From Erigeron canadensis (Eukaryota; Streptophyta; Magnoliopsida; Asterales; Asteraceae): a stretch of 64,000 nt of DNA. Positions 10,680 to 22,351 of the stretch are shown here, one piece after another (the first letter of the stretch is position 1; every line of letters starts with the position of its first letter). The position numbers and the translations under genes were made by a program. The stretch lies in contig NC_057765.1 of the NCBI RefSeq assembly GCF_010389155.1, positions 41,683,559-41,747,558 of the forward strand, in the 5' to 3' direction. Under the pieces are notes generated by a model. It ran no database searches. It was not told the origin of the DNA and was given only the letters and a program-made list of their open reading frames with translations.

Positions 10680-11995
10680 TGATTTTAAGTACATCCCCAA
10701 AATACCACTCTCATCAATTCTATATTTATCTAAAATAACCATAATAACCTTTCTCTCACCTCAAATCTCAACTAATTATCTTTTTTCTCTTTCCTCCATA
10801 AATCATTTATTCCTCCAATTCATTCAAAATCTTTTATCTCAAAACTCATACGTCGATAAATTATAAAAATTGTATGAGTATTCTTAAAATTTCATGCTCT
10901 TTCATTAGAGATGTCATTCGATATACTTTTGACGAATTTTTAAATCCTAGGGCGGAGGCCGTAGGCATTTGACTATCGCACTCTCTGACCTAGCTATCAC
11001 CCCCACCATCTCACTGTCGCAACGCACGGATACTTATTCTCGTGTGATAAATATATGAATAGCTATGAATATGTGGTATAGATATTCTTCCATTCCTAGA
11101 AACAAGTCACCAACAATAAGAGCTACACTAGTAAACTATGTGAAGTCGGGATTTTTTCTATAAAAAAATGACAATTATTTTCGTACCGGCAAATTATGCG
11201 AATAGTTAGATAGAAATTACTACTTTTGAAAAATCTCCCTTTGCCATCATGAAAATTATATGTACGTTGATTTTTTTGCATGGGCATGTAAAAACCCATC
11301 TTTATACTATTAATTAAATAATTTATAATATTAATTCTTTTACTCTTAAAATAACTACATTAATCCTTATATCTAAATAATTACACCATTTGCCATCAAT
11401 AATAAATTTTCAAAAATAGGATAGTAGAATACAACTTTAGGCCGGGATATAACTTCAATATTAATTATCGAAAACAAAAGTGAACCGAAACCAATGAAAA
11501 ATATTAAGCCTTGTGACTTTGGCTCTTGTTGCAACTTTTCCAAAAATGGAATGCGATATATTGAGTGGTTTGGGATCATACTTTTTCTTTTCCGAAACAT
11601 CTATGTACATATAATAACTAGCCAAATACTTACATAGTGTGACGGTGAGATAGTGAGAGTGATAGGTCACAAAGTGTGACATATCATAAGAGGTGATCGA
11701 TCATGGGTGATCTGTTTGACGGACTCTGTCTTCTAATTTAAAAATTCGTCGAAAATATATCGAATGACATCTCTAATGAAAGATCATGAAATTTTAAAAA
11801 TACTCATATAATTTTTATAATTTATCAATGTACGGTTTTTAAGATAACAGATTTTGAATGAATTAGAGAAATAAAATGATTTATGGAAGAGAAAGTGAAA
11901 AAATGAGTAACTGAGATGTGAGGACAGAGAGAAGAAAAAATGGGTGGTTAAGATTTAATGATATTATAGGTATATTAGGTGATGATATTCAAACT
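10680..11995. mobile_element. Foldback element, family A, copy 2
   Basis: Two long inverted arms of about 250 bp (roughly 10690-10950 and 11735-11995) surround a 780-bp centre. Both arms carry TTTCATTAGAGATGTCATTC / GAATGACATCTCTAATGAAA, the motif shared with the elements at 4.5 and 44.8 kb, and pyrimidine- or purine-rich outer parts. The central part contains TGATAGGTCA and GTGACGGTGAGATAGTGAGA phrases related to those in the 44.8-kb copy. The exact outer ends are not clear. Confidence 0.65.
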
Positions 11996-12030
11996 AGTGA
12001 TAAAAAAGATGTGTAAGTTGGGTAGATCAA

Positions 12031-12060
12031 GTTTTTTTTTTTTTTTTTTTTTTTTTTTTG
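12031..12060. repeat. Poly-T tract
   Basis: An almost pure run of about 29 T just beyond foldback copy 2. It may be slippage or the tail of an integrated retroelement. Confidence 0.8.
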
Positions 12061-12100
12061 AGAAAGGGCAAATGCTTTTTAAGGTAATAATTTATATATA

Positions 12101-12272
12101 AGGAAAAAGTGAATATAAGGTTGTCTGACACCTAAGCTTATATGTGGAATTTTTCACATACTAATTATTTTTTAATATATTTTTTACAAACTAAATGCAT
12201 GGCTTAAAAAACAAATATGTGAGTGTTCCACACCTAATCTTAGATACCTAAAAGCCTTATATAACCATCCCT
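12101..12272. mobile_element. Short MITE, family B, copy 1
   Basis: A 170-bp imperfect inverted repeat. The left end AGGAAAAAGTGAATATAAGG pairs with the right end (reverse complement AGGGATGGTTATATAAGG), and the inner arms share ACACCTAAGCT / CACACCTAATCTTAG and TGTGAGTGTTCCAC motifs. It is flanked by TATA on both sides. Relatives lie at 36223-36412 and 37960-38130. Confidence 0.7.
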
Positions 12273-12620
12273 TATAACTTGATAGTTCATATATAAACGA
12301 ATATTTTTACATATATTATTGACCTATGAAAATTAAGTTATAATTTAAAAGTTTTTATGATTTTTTCTAATTCAAATACTTTTCACATGAACATTTTCTT
12401 AATGTTAAAAGATAAGGACCAAAGGTGATAACCTCTCAAGTCTCAATGACAAATATATGAATTGAAATGACCAAAATATTCGTGTGTGCAAGACATATAT
12501 TGCAGGGTACATTGGAGGACTGTTTAGGGTACGTTCTCGATTTTTAAAATATTATAGCTATATAAATTTTTAATGCACATTTATTATAAAAATTCATAAT
12601 CTATTAAGAGAATCATATAT

Positions 12621-13655
12621 GAGAGAAAGAGGATTAAATTTAAACTAGTATAGTTAAAAAGTTACTTTATAAATTTATTGCGCATTCTACGTATATAAAC
12701 ATTGATCATTTAAATCAACAATAATAATAATATAACTGTCAAATGTAGTAATTTTAGTGAGATAAAGTCGTGGAGATATGATAAAAATAATAATGATAAG
12801 CACATTTAATAATAGCATAAGTTAAAATTAAAATATAATAAAAAAGCTAAAATGGGAATTTGTTCAGAAGAAAAAGGTTGTATATGGTCCAACAATGGGT
12901 TTAGTGAAAAAAAAAAAAAGGAAAAAAAAAAAGACATGTGACATGAATAGAAATTTTATGGAGGGTAGAGACACCTAATTACCAAACCACTCCAGTAAAT
13001 AATGAACTTTGTTGACAAAGTGCTATTTTTTTTATATATTTACCTTACAAATCATGTAGCCACTAATCATAAGACACGGTTATGTTTACTGTTTACGTAA
13101 AAACTCATTAAATAGGAGAGAAAGAGGGTTAAATTTAAACTAGTGTTATACCTGATTACCCGGCTATTGGCCGGGAATAACAAATATAGTTAAAAAGTTA
13201 CTTTATAAATTTATTGCGCATTCTACGTATATAAACATTGATCATTTAAATCAACAATAATAATATAACCGTCAAATGTAGTAATTTTAGTGAGATAAAG
13301 TCATGGAGATATGATAAAAATAATAATGATAAGCACATTTAATAATAGTATAAATTAAAATTAAAATATAATAAAAAAGTTAAAATGGGAATTTGTTCAA
13401 AAGAAAAAGGTTGTATATGGTCCAACAATGGGTTTAGTGAAAAAAATAAAAAATAAAAAAAAAGACATGTGACATGAATAGAACCCAAGACCTCCCTATG
13501 AAGGGTAGAGACACCTAAGTAACTAACAACTCCAGGAAATAATCAACATTGTTGACAAAGTGCTATTTTTTTTATATATTTATCTTACAAATCATGTAGC
13601 CATTAATCATAAGATACGGTTATGTTTACTGTTTACGTAGAATTCACTAAATAGG
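12621..13655. repeat. Two-unit tandem duplication of about 500 bp
   Basis: Unit 1 (12621-13115) and unit 2 (13116-13655) are near-identical, sharing for example GCGCATTCTACGTATATAAA, GGTTGTATATGGTCCAACAA and TTTACTGTTTACGTA. Unit 2 carries about 41 extra bases right after TTAAACTAGT. These form a Helitron-like terminal hairpin, while unit 1 passes directly from CTAGT to ATAGTTAAAAAG. No coding sequence. Confidence 0.85.
13140..13180 (-). mobile_element. Helitron-like 3' terminus
   Basis: On the minus strand this reads a hairpin CCCGGCCAATAGCCGGG, then TAATCAGGTATAACA and CTAG followed by T, the hairpin-plus-CTRR|T arrangement of Helitron 3' ends. It is exactly the extra sequence in unit 2 of the tandem duplication. 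Confidence 0.65.
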
Positions 13656-13793
13656 TTATAATGTAGAAGAATTTTTAAATAAATTCCAAACTAGTAGACC
13701 ATCAGCATGCGATATTATGATACATCCTTTTCTTTTGTTTTTTTAAATAGTTCGGTAGTCGGTAGTATTAGAAAACAATTCACATTTTGAATG

Positions 13794-13830
<37 letters not shown>

Positions 13831-14304
13831 TCTGTTATATTGTGTCGGTTCTGATTGGATGAGGCGAGTTAACTTCTCAGTTAGATATAAATTTTTGATG
13901 GCAATTAAGGATAGAACGTATAAGTAGGCCCAAACCAGAACAACATATTGGTAACTTGTTGAACTTGGTTTTTGGCCCCTCTTATTTAACCCGAACATGA
14001 AAAACCGTACATGAAAACCGTCTTCATGTTAATGTTATCGGGCCAGATCAAATATATCAAACCTGGTATAAATAAATGTAACGCGCCCATGGCCATATAA
14101 GCTTAATTTCCATTACAACCATGCTATTATTTCGAAATATATAAGATGGAATGATAAACTAAACGTTTCCTTACAACCCTTAATTTTGAGGCACGAGCTA
14201 GTAGCATTTTGCTAAACCAAATAAGCTACCTATGAAATTTAATGATCCAACATAGACTTTGAGCAGAGATGGCACAACCCCTTTTAATCACATTCTACCA
14301 TTTT
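13656..14304. other. Spacer with (TA)n microsatellite
   Basis: Contains a TA microsatellite at about 13795-13828. The minus ORF 13780-13998 runs through the microsatellite and is rejected. No gene recognised. Confidence 0.45.
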
Positions 14305-14733
14305 TCATGGTAATGTAAGACCTACAAAACCCATTATCAAACGGTAATTATAATTTACCCATAAAGGCTATATATAATTATTCATTTCAGCAAAATAATT
14401 AAACCATGACAAAAGGATCGAACGAAACTTACTTCCACATTTGAAGTGATGAGGAACTCTGCGTCCACAACCTTCGATCAGTTTTAAAAAACGGTGGGCA
14501 TTGACAAGAGCAGCTACTTTTGGGGTGATCACAGAACATATGCATTTAGTATGGCTAACACGAATTCGTTGGCAACAATACGACGATGGAGGTCGACCAT
14601 ACATCACACTTTTGCACGCATTCAGAGCGAGTGACCTCTCTTTTTTGCACTGACGAGCATTTGGCGCGGCGCTAACCATAGCTAGCAACATCATAAGCAT
14701 CAAAACTATAGCCAAACTCCAACAATTCTTCAT
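14305..14733 (-). CDS. Secreted LTP-like 8-Cys protein, copy 4 (divergent)
   Basis: Exon 1 is 14733-14433, exon 2 is 14321-14305 (17 nt, SLTLP stop), product 105 aa. The donor splits AGT (A|GTAAGTTT) and the acceptor is TTTTGTAG|GTCTTAC. A 22-residue signal peptide (MKNCWSLAIV...MVSA) precedes an 8-Cys domain with spacing identical to the other copies (10-12-9-1-22-9). It is the most divergent copy (YGRPPSSYCC, CICSVITPKV), has the shortest intron (111 bp) and lies 5.2 kb from copy 3, so it probably descends from an older duplication. TATAAAT lies at 14816-14810. Likely functional; secreted lipid- or ligand-binding role is inferred from family. Confidence 0.87.
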
Positions 14734-14809
14734 TTTGAGATATAACTTTGTGAATTTATTTTCTATTTCTTTTGACTTATTTAGTTATTTACACTCTATA
14801 TAAAGACAT

Positions 14810-14816
14810 ATTTATA
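14810..14816 (-). promoter_or_regulatory. TATA box of LTP-like copy 4
   Basis: TATAAAT on the minus strand, 77 bp before the ATG at 14733, matching copies 2 and 3. A second TATA-like string (TTTATATAG) lies just downstream of it. Confidence 0.65.
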
Positions 14817-15355
14817 GAGAATAGAGTGTAATAGTGGGTTCATTATGTGTTGGGATTGGGACTTTGGAATAGAGTGGGAGAATATTGAAGGTCAATGACT
14901 TACTAATTTGACAAATTAATCGTTTATTATAGACCATTCACACTTTCAAGTTTCACCTACATTTTTCTTATTTTATTTTATTTTTATTTTTTATTCCATT
15001 TCCTTAAACGATATAGTCTGAAGTTTATTGGTCATAAAAGTGACATAAGTGTAGAACAAATTCTAGTTTTGAGGTCAACTATATTTTCCTCTCATATATG
15101 TCAACTTTGTATGTATATATGTAGATGTCCATTTTTCAACACCTACCGTGATTCTGATGATCAATTTATGGCACCAAAAATTTCGTGCGAGAAAAGTAAG
15201 AAGAAACCGAGTGTGACTAATTGACCTCTACAATTGTAAGTGCATACAAGCATAAAAAGTTTCTATCAATTAAGTATAAGTGAGAGCATCTTTTTATATA
15301 CAAGATATTTAATTGGGTTTTTGATATATATCCACTCTTATTAGTTATAACTATA
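14817..15355. other. Spacer between LTP-like copy 4 and nested hAT elements
   Basis: AT-rich upstream DNA of copy 4; no gene or distinct repeat recognised. Confidence 0.4.
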
Positions 15356-15363
15356 GATATTAT

Positions 15364-16451
15364 TAGTGCCGGCTTAATAGGTGTGGTGGGCTAGGCAGGT
15401 GCCTAAGGCCCACACTTAGTTGAATGGATATTTACTATACTTATATTACTGAGTATGTATTAAGGTCAACAATACTTTTTTTATTATGTATATACTACTA
15501 GGGACGACTCCACAATGGGGGCAGTGTGGGCAACTGTTCTCATTCCAATTTTGGTACAATATAATTTTTTAGAGGTATATTTGTAATTTTTTGTTCCTAA
15601 ATAATAATAATAATAAAAAATACATTATACATACAAATGTCACCATCGTTGTCATAAGTCTCTTCTTTGGAAGTATGCTACTTATGTTGGAAGCATTAGT
15701 TTGAGATAAAATCTTGCATTGGTAAAGTAAAAATCTTCAGTTATTTTGATTTTTAACGAAGTTGAAAAAGAGAAGTTGAAGAAAGTGTTTTATTTGTGTG
15801 AGTAATTGTATCAAAATTTATCACATGCTCTAAAATTGCAAAGTCCAATGTTCAAGTTAAAGATAGATGTTCTCATAACTGGCACCCTGACAAAATTTTT
15901 AAGGGTCCATTTTTTCTAATTCTCCGGTGAGAGTTAATTTTTGTTTAAAAAATTTTCCTCCTCAAAGATGACTCTAATAAATATAATAAGAAACTTTTAA
16001 ATTTACCCCCTCAAAAAATTTTTTTTGGCTCCGTCTCTATATACTACTAAGTATATACTAAAGTTTTTACTTGGCTTTATTTACTATGTATAATGATTTT
16101 AACTCTATTTTTGTTTCGTATGTTTTAATTGTTAGGTACTCTTTTTTTTTTTTTTTTATTGATTTCTAATATGAGTTTTATTTGTATTTACAAATCTTTA
16201 TATGCATATGTATATAGGTGGGTGATGGGTTTCAAAGAAGACACATGAAAACGTCAATAACAATAACAGATTCCTCATTGTTATGCATGTGATCTAATTA
16301 GCGATCAAATATGATAGTGGCATGAATCAAAATCATTGACAAAAGTTTTAAAATTGGTCTCTTGTAGAACTAACTAAATGATTGGAGACTTTTAAAGGAG
16401 ACCCTCAAAATTAGTCTCGCTTAGAGCCTCAAAAAAGCTTAAGCCGGCCTT
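15364..16451. mobile_element. Non-autonomous hAT element (outer)
   Basis: Ends are TAGTGCCGGCTTAA on the left and, reverse complemented, AAGGCCGGCTTAAGC on the right. A perfect 8-bp duplication GATATTAT flanks it at 15356-15363 and 16452-16459, the hAT hallmark. It contains a second hAT element (15499-16039). No transposase ORF is recognisable. Confidence 0.8.
15499..16039. mobile_element. Non-autonomous hAT element (inner, nested)
   Basis: A 541-bp element with TIRs TAGGGACGACTCC and TAGAGACGGAGCC, flanked by an 8-bp duplication TATACTAC (15491-15498 and 16040-16047). Its interior (GGGGGCAGTGTGGGCAACTG, CACCATCGTTGTCATAAG) matches in inverted orientation the element at 42205-42766. It inserted into the outer hAT and is therefore younger. 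Confidence 0.82.
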
Positions 16452-17611
16452 GATATTATATGTTGTATGTTTGAACAGATTAACGTAATACTCGTAGTAC
16501 ATACTCGTAGTACATAGATAAAAAAAAAAATCATGTGTATTTAACATTGACTATTGATACTAATTTCAGTCAAAGAATACCTTCAACATTTAAACTAACA
16601 TATGGCTGTCTTCTTATTTGACGGGTGAGATCAATACTCCAAATGTCATAAGTACCAAAGTATTTATTAATTAGATATTTAAAGATTGAGCTACATGGTT
16701 TAGCCACCAAGCAACGATTAATTAATTACTTACGTAATTAGTGGAAATATTTCATTACACCCAATGCGTTGACCCTTGACTAAACATGTAAAAAATTCCA
16801 ATATAACAATATAGTTAAGTGATATACGGATTGAATTAGTCTTCTACTACTCCTCCACTTTGGGACCAACATAGGTTATTGCCATATGTTAGGCTGATTA
16901 TTATTATTAATTAATTCATGTTCATACTTATACTATGTTCAAGTTTTGCCTCCACCTTCATATCATACTATTGATATACCGTTTTGTACAAGTGAATATA
17001 ATTCAGGTCAACCCATAACTAGTGCGATCTATTCGCAACTTGTGCGCGCTATTGGGTTCGGATTAATAGATTATATGTTTTATTGGCCCAAATTTGTAGT
17101 TAGATCATATGAAACCCATCCAGCTAACCCAAACAAGAGTTTGGGTGTACGTAGTTCGGATCAAAAGGCACCATCTTCGGTTTGAGTCCCTATTTAATTA
17201 TTTTTTTGGCAAAATGTTTCTTGTGTCAAGGAGTTCAAATTGACAACTTCGCATCAAAGAGCTCGATCACAGCATATATAGATTTGTCTTTTGTATTTGC
17301 TTATAAATTCAAGATGATTCTTTGAACCCGAGTTAGTACCCAATTAGACCGGTAACATATATACGATGAACTAACTGTAGAAACACAATTTGCACACGAT
17401 ATATTCTATTTTATCAGAAGCTTCAAATTCAAAACTTATGTATCATGACATAGCACATTAATATCTTATACCAAATGCAACCTACACAAACTTGTTATAT
17501 TACAAAAAAGATTCACCCATGAATACAAAAGAAAGCTTCACACTAAGAAATTAGAAACCCAAAACACACCTTCAAAAAATATAATCAAGCATAGTATTTG
17601 TGATCGAATCT
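16452..17611. other. Intergenic region and SnRK2 3' flank
   Basis: No recognised gene. The plus ORF 16946-17185 (79 aa) has fairly balanced composition but no family motif, so I leave it uncalled. The part from about 17400 to 17611 probably includes the 3' UTR of the minus-strand SnRK2 gene. Confidence 0.4.
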
Positions 17612-20341
17612 TCAAGCTTGGCCCGCATAATCTCCACTAGATTCGATCTCGTATTCCAAATCAGTTTCATCATCATCTTGATCAAATGACCCGTTTCCAA
17701 TGACAATCTCTTCATTTGTGGAGGATCCTTCCCCGGGAGTCTTAGCTTCTTGTAAAATCCGATTAATATCATCAACACTTTGAAGATCACGGCTTGTGTT
17801 CTCATAGTTTGTTTTTTCACCTTCCACCAGCTCCTTTGGCATGTTTTTCATAAACCAAGGATGTTTCTTGATTTCCGCTATTGTGATCCTCTTTACCCAC
17901 AATTGGAAAACCATTAGTTTCATGTGCTTCAAGTAAAAGGTTGCACATTTTGTCGCAATAACAACGTACATATGTCAAAATGACACTTTGTAGGAACAAA
18001 AACAAGTAAACAACATAAAATATAACTAAGCATGTTGATTACATGTTACATCTATCTTGGGTCATATAACAATAAGAAAAAGCAGAGTATTTCAACAGCT
18101 TAATTCGGCCACCATAATTTAGAAAGAAGTGGTACCTTGGATGGATTAGCAACAAAAATGTGTGAAAGCAGGTGTCTGCATTCTCGTGAAACACGCACGT
18201 AATCAGGTATTGAGTACTGAACGCTCATGATTCTCTGCATAAAAAAGGAATAACCCAGCATTACAAACTTACAATCCGACCAGTCAAAATACCTTTTTAT
18301 GGTCAAACACAGTTTCAACTTGACATGAATTCTTATACGTTCTGTAACTTATTCAAATATATTAATTACCCCGATTGTTTTACGGAAATCTCGAGGGTCT
18401 CTGGGATCCTCAAAAGGGTAAGCACCTACAAGCATAACATAAAGAGTCACCCCACAGGACCAAACATCTGCAATCTAACCAAAAGTAAACAATCAGACAA
18501 AAACTATGGTAATTTTTTCTTGCATAAAGAACTTTTTTAACCAAAGGTACCTTGCCATCATATTCTTTACGAGATAAAACCTCGGGAGCAATGTATGCTG
18601 GTGTTCCGACTGTCGATTTTGGTTGCGAGTGCAATAAGCCAGACTGTTTATAAACCGAAAAGAGTAACTGATCAAGAAAATTAATAATGTGACACGATAT
18701 CAAATGGTCCTAAATATTTAGTAATGAAAAATGTCATTTTAAACCTTTGAATAACCAAAGTCACAAATCTTGAGACGTGGGGTACGACTTCCATCTAAGA
18801 GAGTGTTCTCAAGTTTCAGATCTCTGTGACAAATTTCCTGGAGCATAAAAGAAGGTATAATTCTGAAGTAGAAACGATACAAAGTACTCAAAATTACCAG
18901 AATACATTAGGTTGCTAAAGATACAATATTTACCATTGAATGACAGTAGCTGACCCCAGATATAAGCTGTTGGAAGAAAAACCGAGCCTGCTTATCAGAA
19001 ATATCATTACCAAGTGTTAGTTTTTCACAGTTTTAAGTGTAGGTATAAGAAAGAAGGTAGTGTAGTACTGTAGTGTTTAACCTCATCTTCACTAAATCTA
19101 CCAGCACTGCAAATCTTGACAAAGAGTTCACCACCAGCTGCATATTCCATCACAATAGCCAGATGTGTCGGTGTTAAAAAGACCTGTACATAAATTATTG
19201 CTTTCAAAATAGGGTGTGGTAAATGTACAGCACAAGCAACGTTTCCAGATTGTCTTTATAGTACAAAAGGGTATTAAACTTCTTAGCATTATACTATCCC
19301 TTAGGCCCAACTTTTTGTGGTTCCGGCATATGAATAGCAAAACGTGGACTTCAATATGAACTTTCATTTTAATTTGAAGTTTACAAATGATGATACAATC
19401 CTATCACCAATGCGTCGAAAGTCATGGGGAGAAGCTCAGACTTACCTCCTTGAACCTAATGATATTTGGATGCCTGAGTGATCTGTGATTGATTATTTCC
19501 CTTTTAACATTTTCATCAATCTGAAACAAGAATAAGATGTTTCATTAATCACACAAAGCCACATATATCATGTTAAACACTTCCTTGTCTTGAAAATCCC
19601 TTTAATACTGTAATATGGAAAAATTTCAAGTCGAATATACTTATATTATGCCCATTAGTATCAGTACATATAAACTGAATATTGCTTTGGGCAGGGACAG
19701 ACAAGATGAGTAGGTGTATAACTGTATATGCAAGGGTAATATTAAACGGGTAAACGAGGAGGTTTTTCCTATTTATGTTAGCCAGAGTAGGTGAGTCTTT
19801 GACCTAAATGTACAAGACTTAACCGGGGTATCCCCGTGACCGATGCCAGACCCTGGCAAGTTGGATATTGTCGAAAAAAGTGTTTTTTTTTTAAATATGT
19901 CTCAACTTCTGACATGTAGAGAATGTAAAAGGTCTTAATATCCAACATGCCAAATTATGTAGATTTTGTAGCTTTTGAGCAGCTGAGTGTTCAGTTTCAC
20001 ACAACAGTACATGTTCTTGATCATCATCACATATATAGTGAGAACCAAATTAAACAGTGACTAACCAATGGGCTCGGACTTAGCGGCATATTTTTGAAAA
20101 AATAGTTTGCATATCAGTAGCAGTTTACAACTTTTTAATGGTCAGTGGTTCAAACTTTGCTATTGTCATAAATGTAGGTTCTTGCAAGAAATTAAAGAAA
20201 AATAAATTATAATGTAACCTTAGTCCCTCTTTCAATATATTTGACTGCTAGCAACTCTTTGGTCCTTTTATCTCTAACCAGCCTTGCAACTCCAAAATTC
20301 CCGGAACCGAGCTCTTTTAACGGCTCATATTTTTCCTCCAT
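17612..20341 (-). CDS. SnRK2: SnRK2-type serine/threonine protein kinase
   Basis: Complete nine-exon gene, 340 aa. Exons: 20341-20219, 19520-19446, 19183-19082, 18987-18934, 18837-18745, 18643-18551, 18474-18370, 18234-18136, 17890-17612. All introns are GT-AG and sit on codon boundaries. It starts [10 protein letters not shown]. Kinase landmarks: glycine loop GSGNFG (12-17), Lys34, HRDLKLEN (122-129), DFG (144-146), activation loop [16 protein letters not shown] (to 170). Residues 249-340 form the regulatory tail, with a [13 protein letters not shown] helix and an Asp-rich patch near [11 protein letters not shown]. SnRK2 kinases act in osmotic-stress and ABA signalling in cytosol and nucleus, and the activation-loop serines are phosphorylated for activity. 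SHSQP, RVS.ECRHLL and the tail resemble subclass II (SnRK2.7/2.8) by recall; a tree should confirm. Oddities: [11 protein letters not shown] and CHSMEICHRD, where Gln is usual. All catalytic residues are intact. Confidence 0.95.
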
Positions 20342-20344
20342 TCT

Positions 20345-20464
20345 GGCAACAAAAAAGACCAACAAGAACCCAAAACACACAATCAATATTTAATATGATA
20401 AGCCACATGAAAAACATGCAAATGAACTTAAATTAATTTTTTCTTTTTTAAGAAAAAGACTTAC
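20345..20464 (-). other. Likely 5' UTR intron of the SnRK2 gene
   Basis: A donor TTGTAAGTC lies at about 20464 and an acceptor TTTTGTTGCCAG ends 3 nt before the ATG at 20341, giving a possible 120-bp intron in the 5' UTR. Inferred from splice motifs only. Confidence 0.45.
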
Positions 20465-22351
20465 AAGAAGACAGGGTTTTAGAAGTAGTATTTTGTGAAG
20501 TATAGAGAGAAAGAGTCGTTGTTAACTAAGTTTGAAAAGAAAGGATATATAAAGGGTATTGTTTTCAACAAGGAATTTGATATGTTAAAAAAAATCTTAA
20601 AATTGCTGAAATGGTAAAGAGACACGTATGAATATAAACAAGAATGAAGGGAGGTAGGGCAGTCCTGCATTTAAAGAGAGAGATGCCTTCAAGGCGCTGG
20701 CAAGTTAACATATTGTACATTTGTGACATTTGTAATATGGCCAACTAACTTGGTTTTGAATATATATTAGATAGATATTGGAATGTAATGTAGGTCCAGT
20801 TTGAAAATATCATACAATTGATGTTTCTGGTTAATGTTGTCTCTGTCTCTGTTACTATAAGTAATGAGCTGTAAGAGTGTTGTAGACTATGGTCGGTTTA
20901 AAGAAAATGACTTGGTGTTGGATACATTCGTTCACTAATTCTCTGACTAACATGAGAGAAGGTAAAAATGACTTTATTGTTTCAACTGAAATTTTGTACT
21001 TGACATCCATTACATTAGTATAATTCCTAAAAGTTAAAACTTTTTTTAAACCAAATATTTTTCCTTCAAGTACATAATTTGAAGCAACTTGTAACTCATA
21101 ACTTCGAGAGCATCATATTGAATTCAAACGAATTTTCAAAAATACGTCTCTTTTGGACCCCAAAGAGTGGGTGAAAACTGAATAACTTTCACCTTCCATT
21201 TACAGATTCCTTGACCGATGTGCTGGACACCGCCTGGACCCAATTACCCTACACAAACCATTTGGTTGCGCTTTCTAGTGTCATATGAGAAAATATGTAT
21301 GCCCTTTATGAAAATAAATGCATATTCCTAGTGACCCATTGTTCGACCCACGGGGAGTAATATTACCTTAGCCTCTCTAAAATATCATAACCACTCGGTA
21401 AAACAAGCATATTTGGTTGGTCGCACAGAAAATTATTTGCATGATAAAAAAAGGATGAGATGTTTTGGAGCTGTAAATACATAATATAGACAACTTACAT
21501 AACAAAGTGAGGGAAGTAGCATACATGTGTTCAAATGAATTTATTTCTTGGTAGCTTGTGAAATTCAAACAACCTATTATTAAGAAGAAAACTGTTTTGG
21601 CCATTGAAGTAGCATCGGTGAAGACCTCCAAATTAACCAAGCAAAGGTTTTGCCTTCAGTATTCATGTACTTTTGATGTTTAAAATACAGGCAACTTGGA
21701 CAGTCAGGTCTTCTTCAAGTAATCTACAAAGACGGATAATACATGGTTAAACAATTTAAAAGCAATGAAGATTTGAATGGAACTTTTGCTAGCTCGTGTC
21801 GAAAGTAGTATATTTGTATATAAATTCTGACCTAAACAAAATGGCTACAAATCTCTATTCTCATAAAATCAAAGCAAGAATAGCCGACAGTAATGAATAT
21901 AGGGCATGACAGTTTCTTAAAAAGACGTGATCATTATATACCTATAAATGGATCAAGTTACTTTATCTTCATCTGTAATGGGTCAAATGGATTATGCTGT
22001 AGGAATAACCTGAAAAGGTAATGGGTCTAGACTCTAGAGCCATCCTAAAGTGCATTCAAATATACAAAACCCCTGTTAAATTTACTTGAAGTTAAATTCT
22101 CACAATGATACAGTTTGGGTAAAATCATATCGAATCTATAATATATAAATTTAACAAAAGGCTTGTTGGTCAGCCCAACCTGGGTTGACCTGCAAAATAA
22201 TATACCCACTGTGACCTGAACCCCTTTTGACCTGAAGCTCTTACTTTCATACATGTTATGACTGTAAGAATCTTGTAACGATTTGAGGCGTATTAGTTGG
22301 TAAAGTTTCAAAATAATAGAGTGAAACTGTTATCGGGCACAGAAATAAGAA
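20465..22351. other. Intergenic region between SnRK2 and the receptor kinase
   Basis: Holds the SnRK2 promoter side and the 3' flank of the minus-strand lectin kinase. ORFs at 20479-20670, 21377-21640 and 22045-22311 are unconvincing AT-rich frames. No TATA box is certain. Confidence 0.4.

Noticed and set aside
16946..17185. 79-aa plus ORF starting MPPPSYHTID
   Set aside because: No recognised family, promoter or splice context; may be chance.
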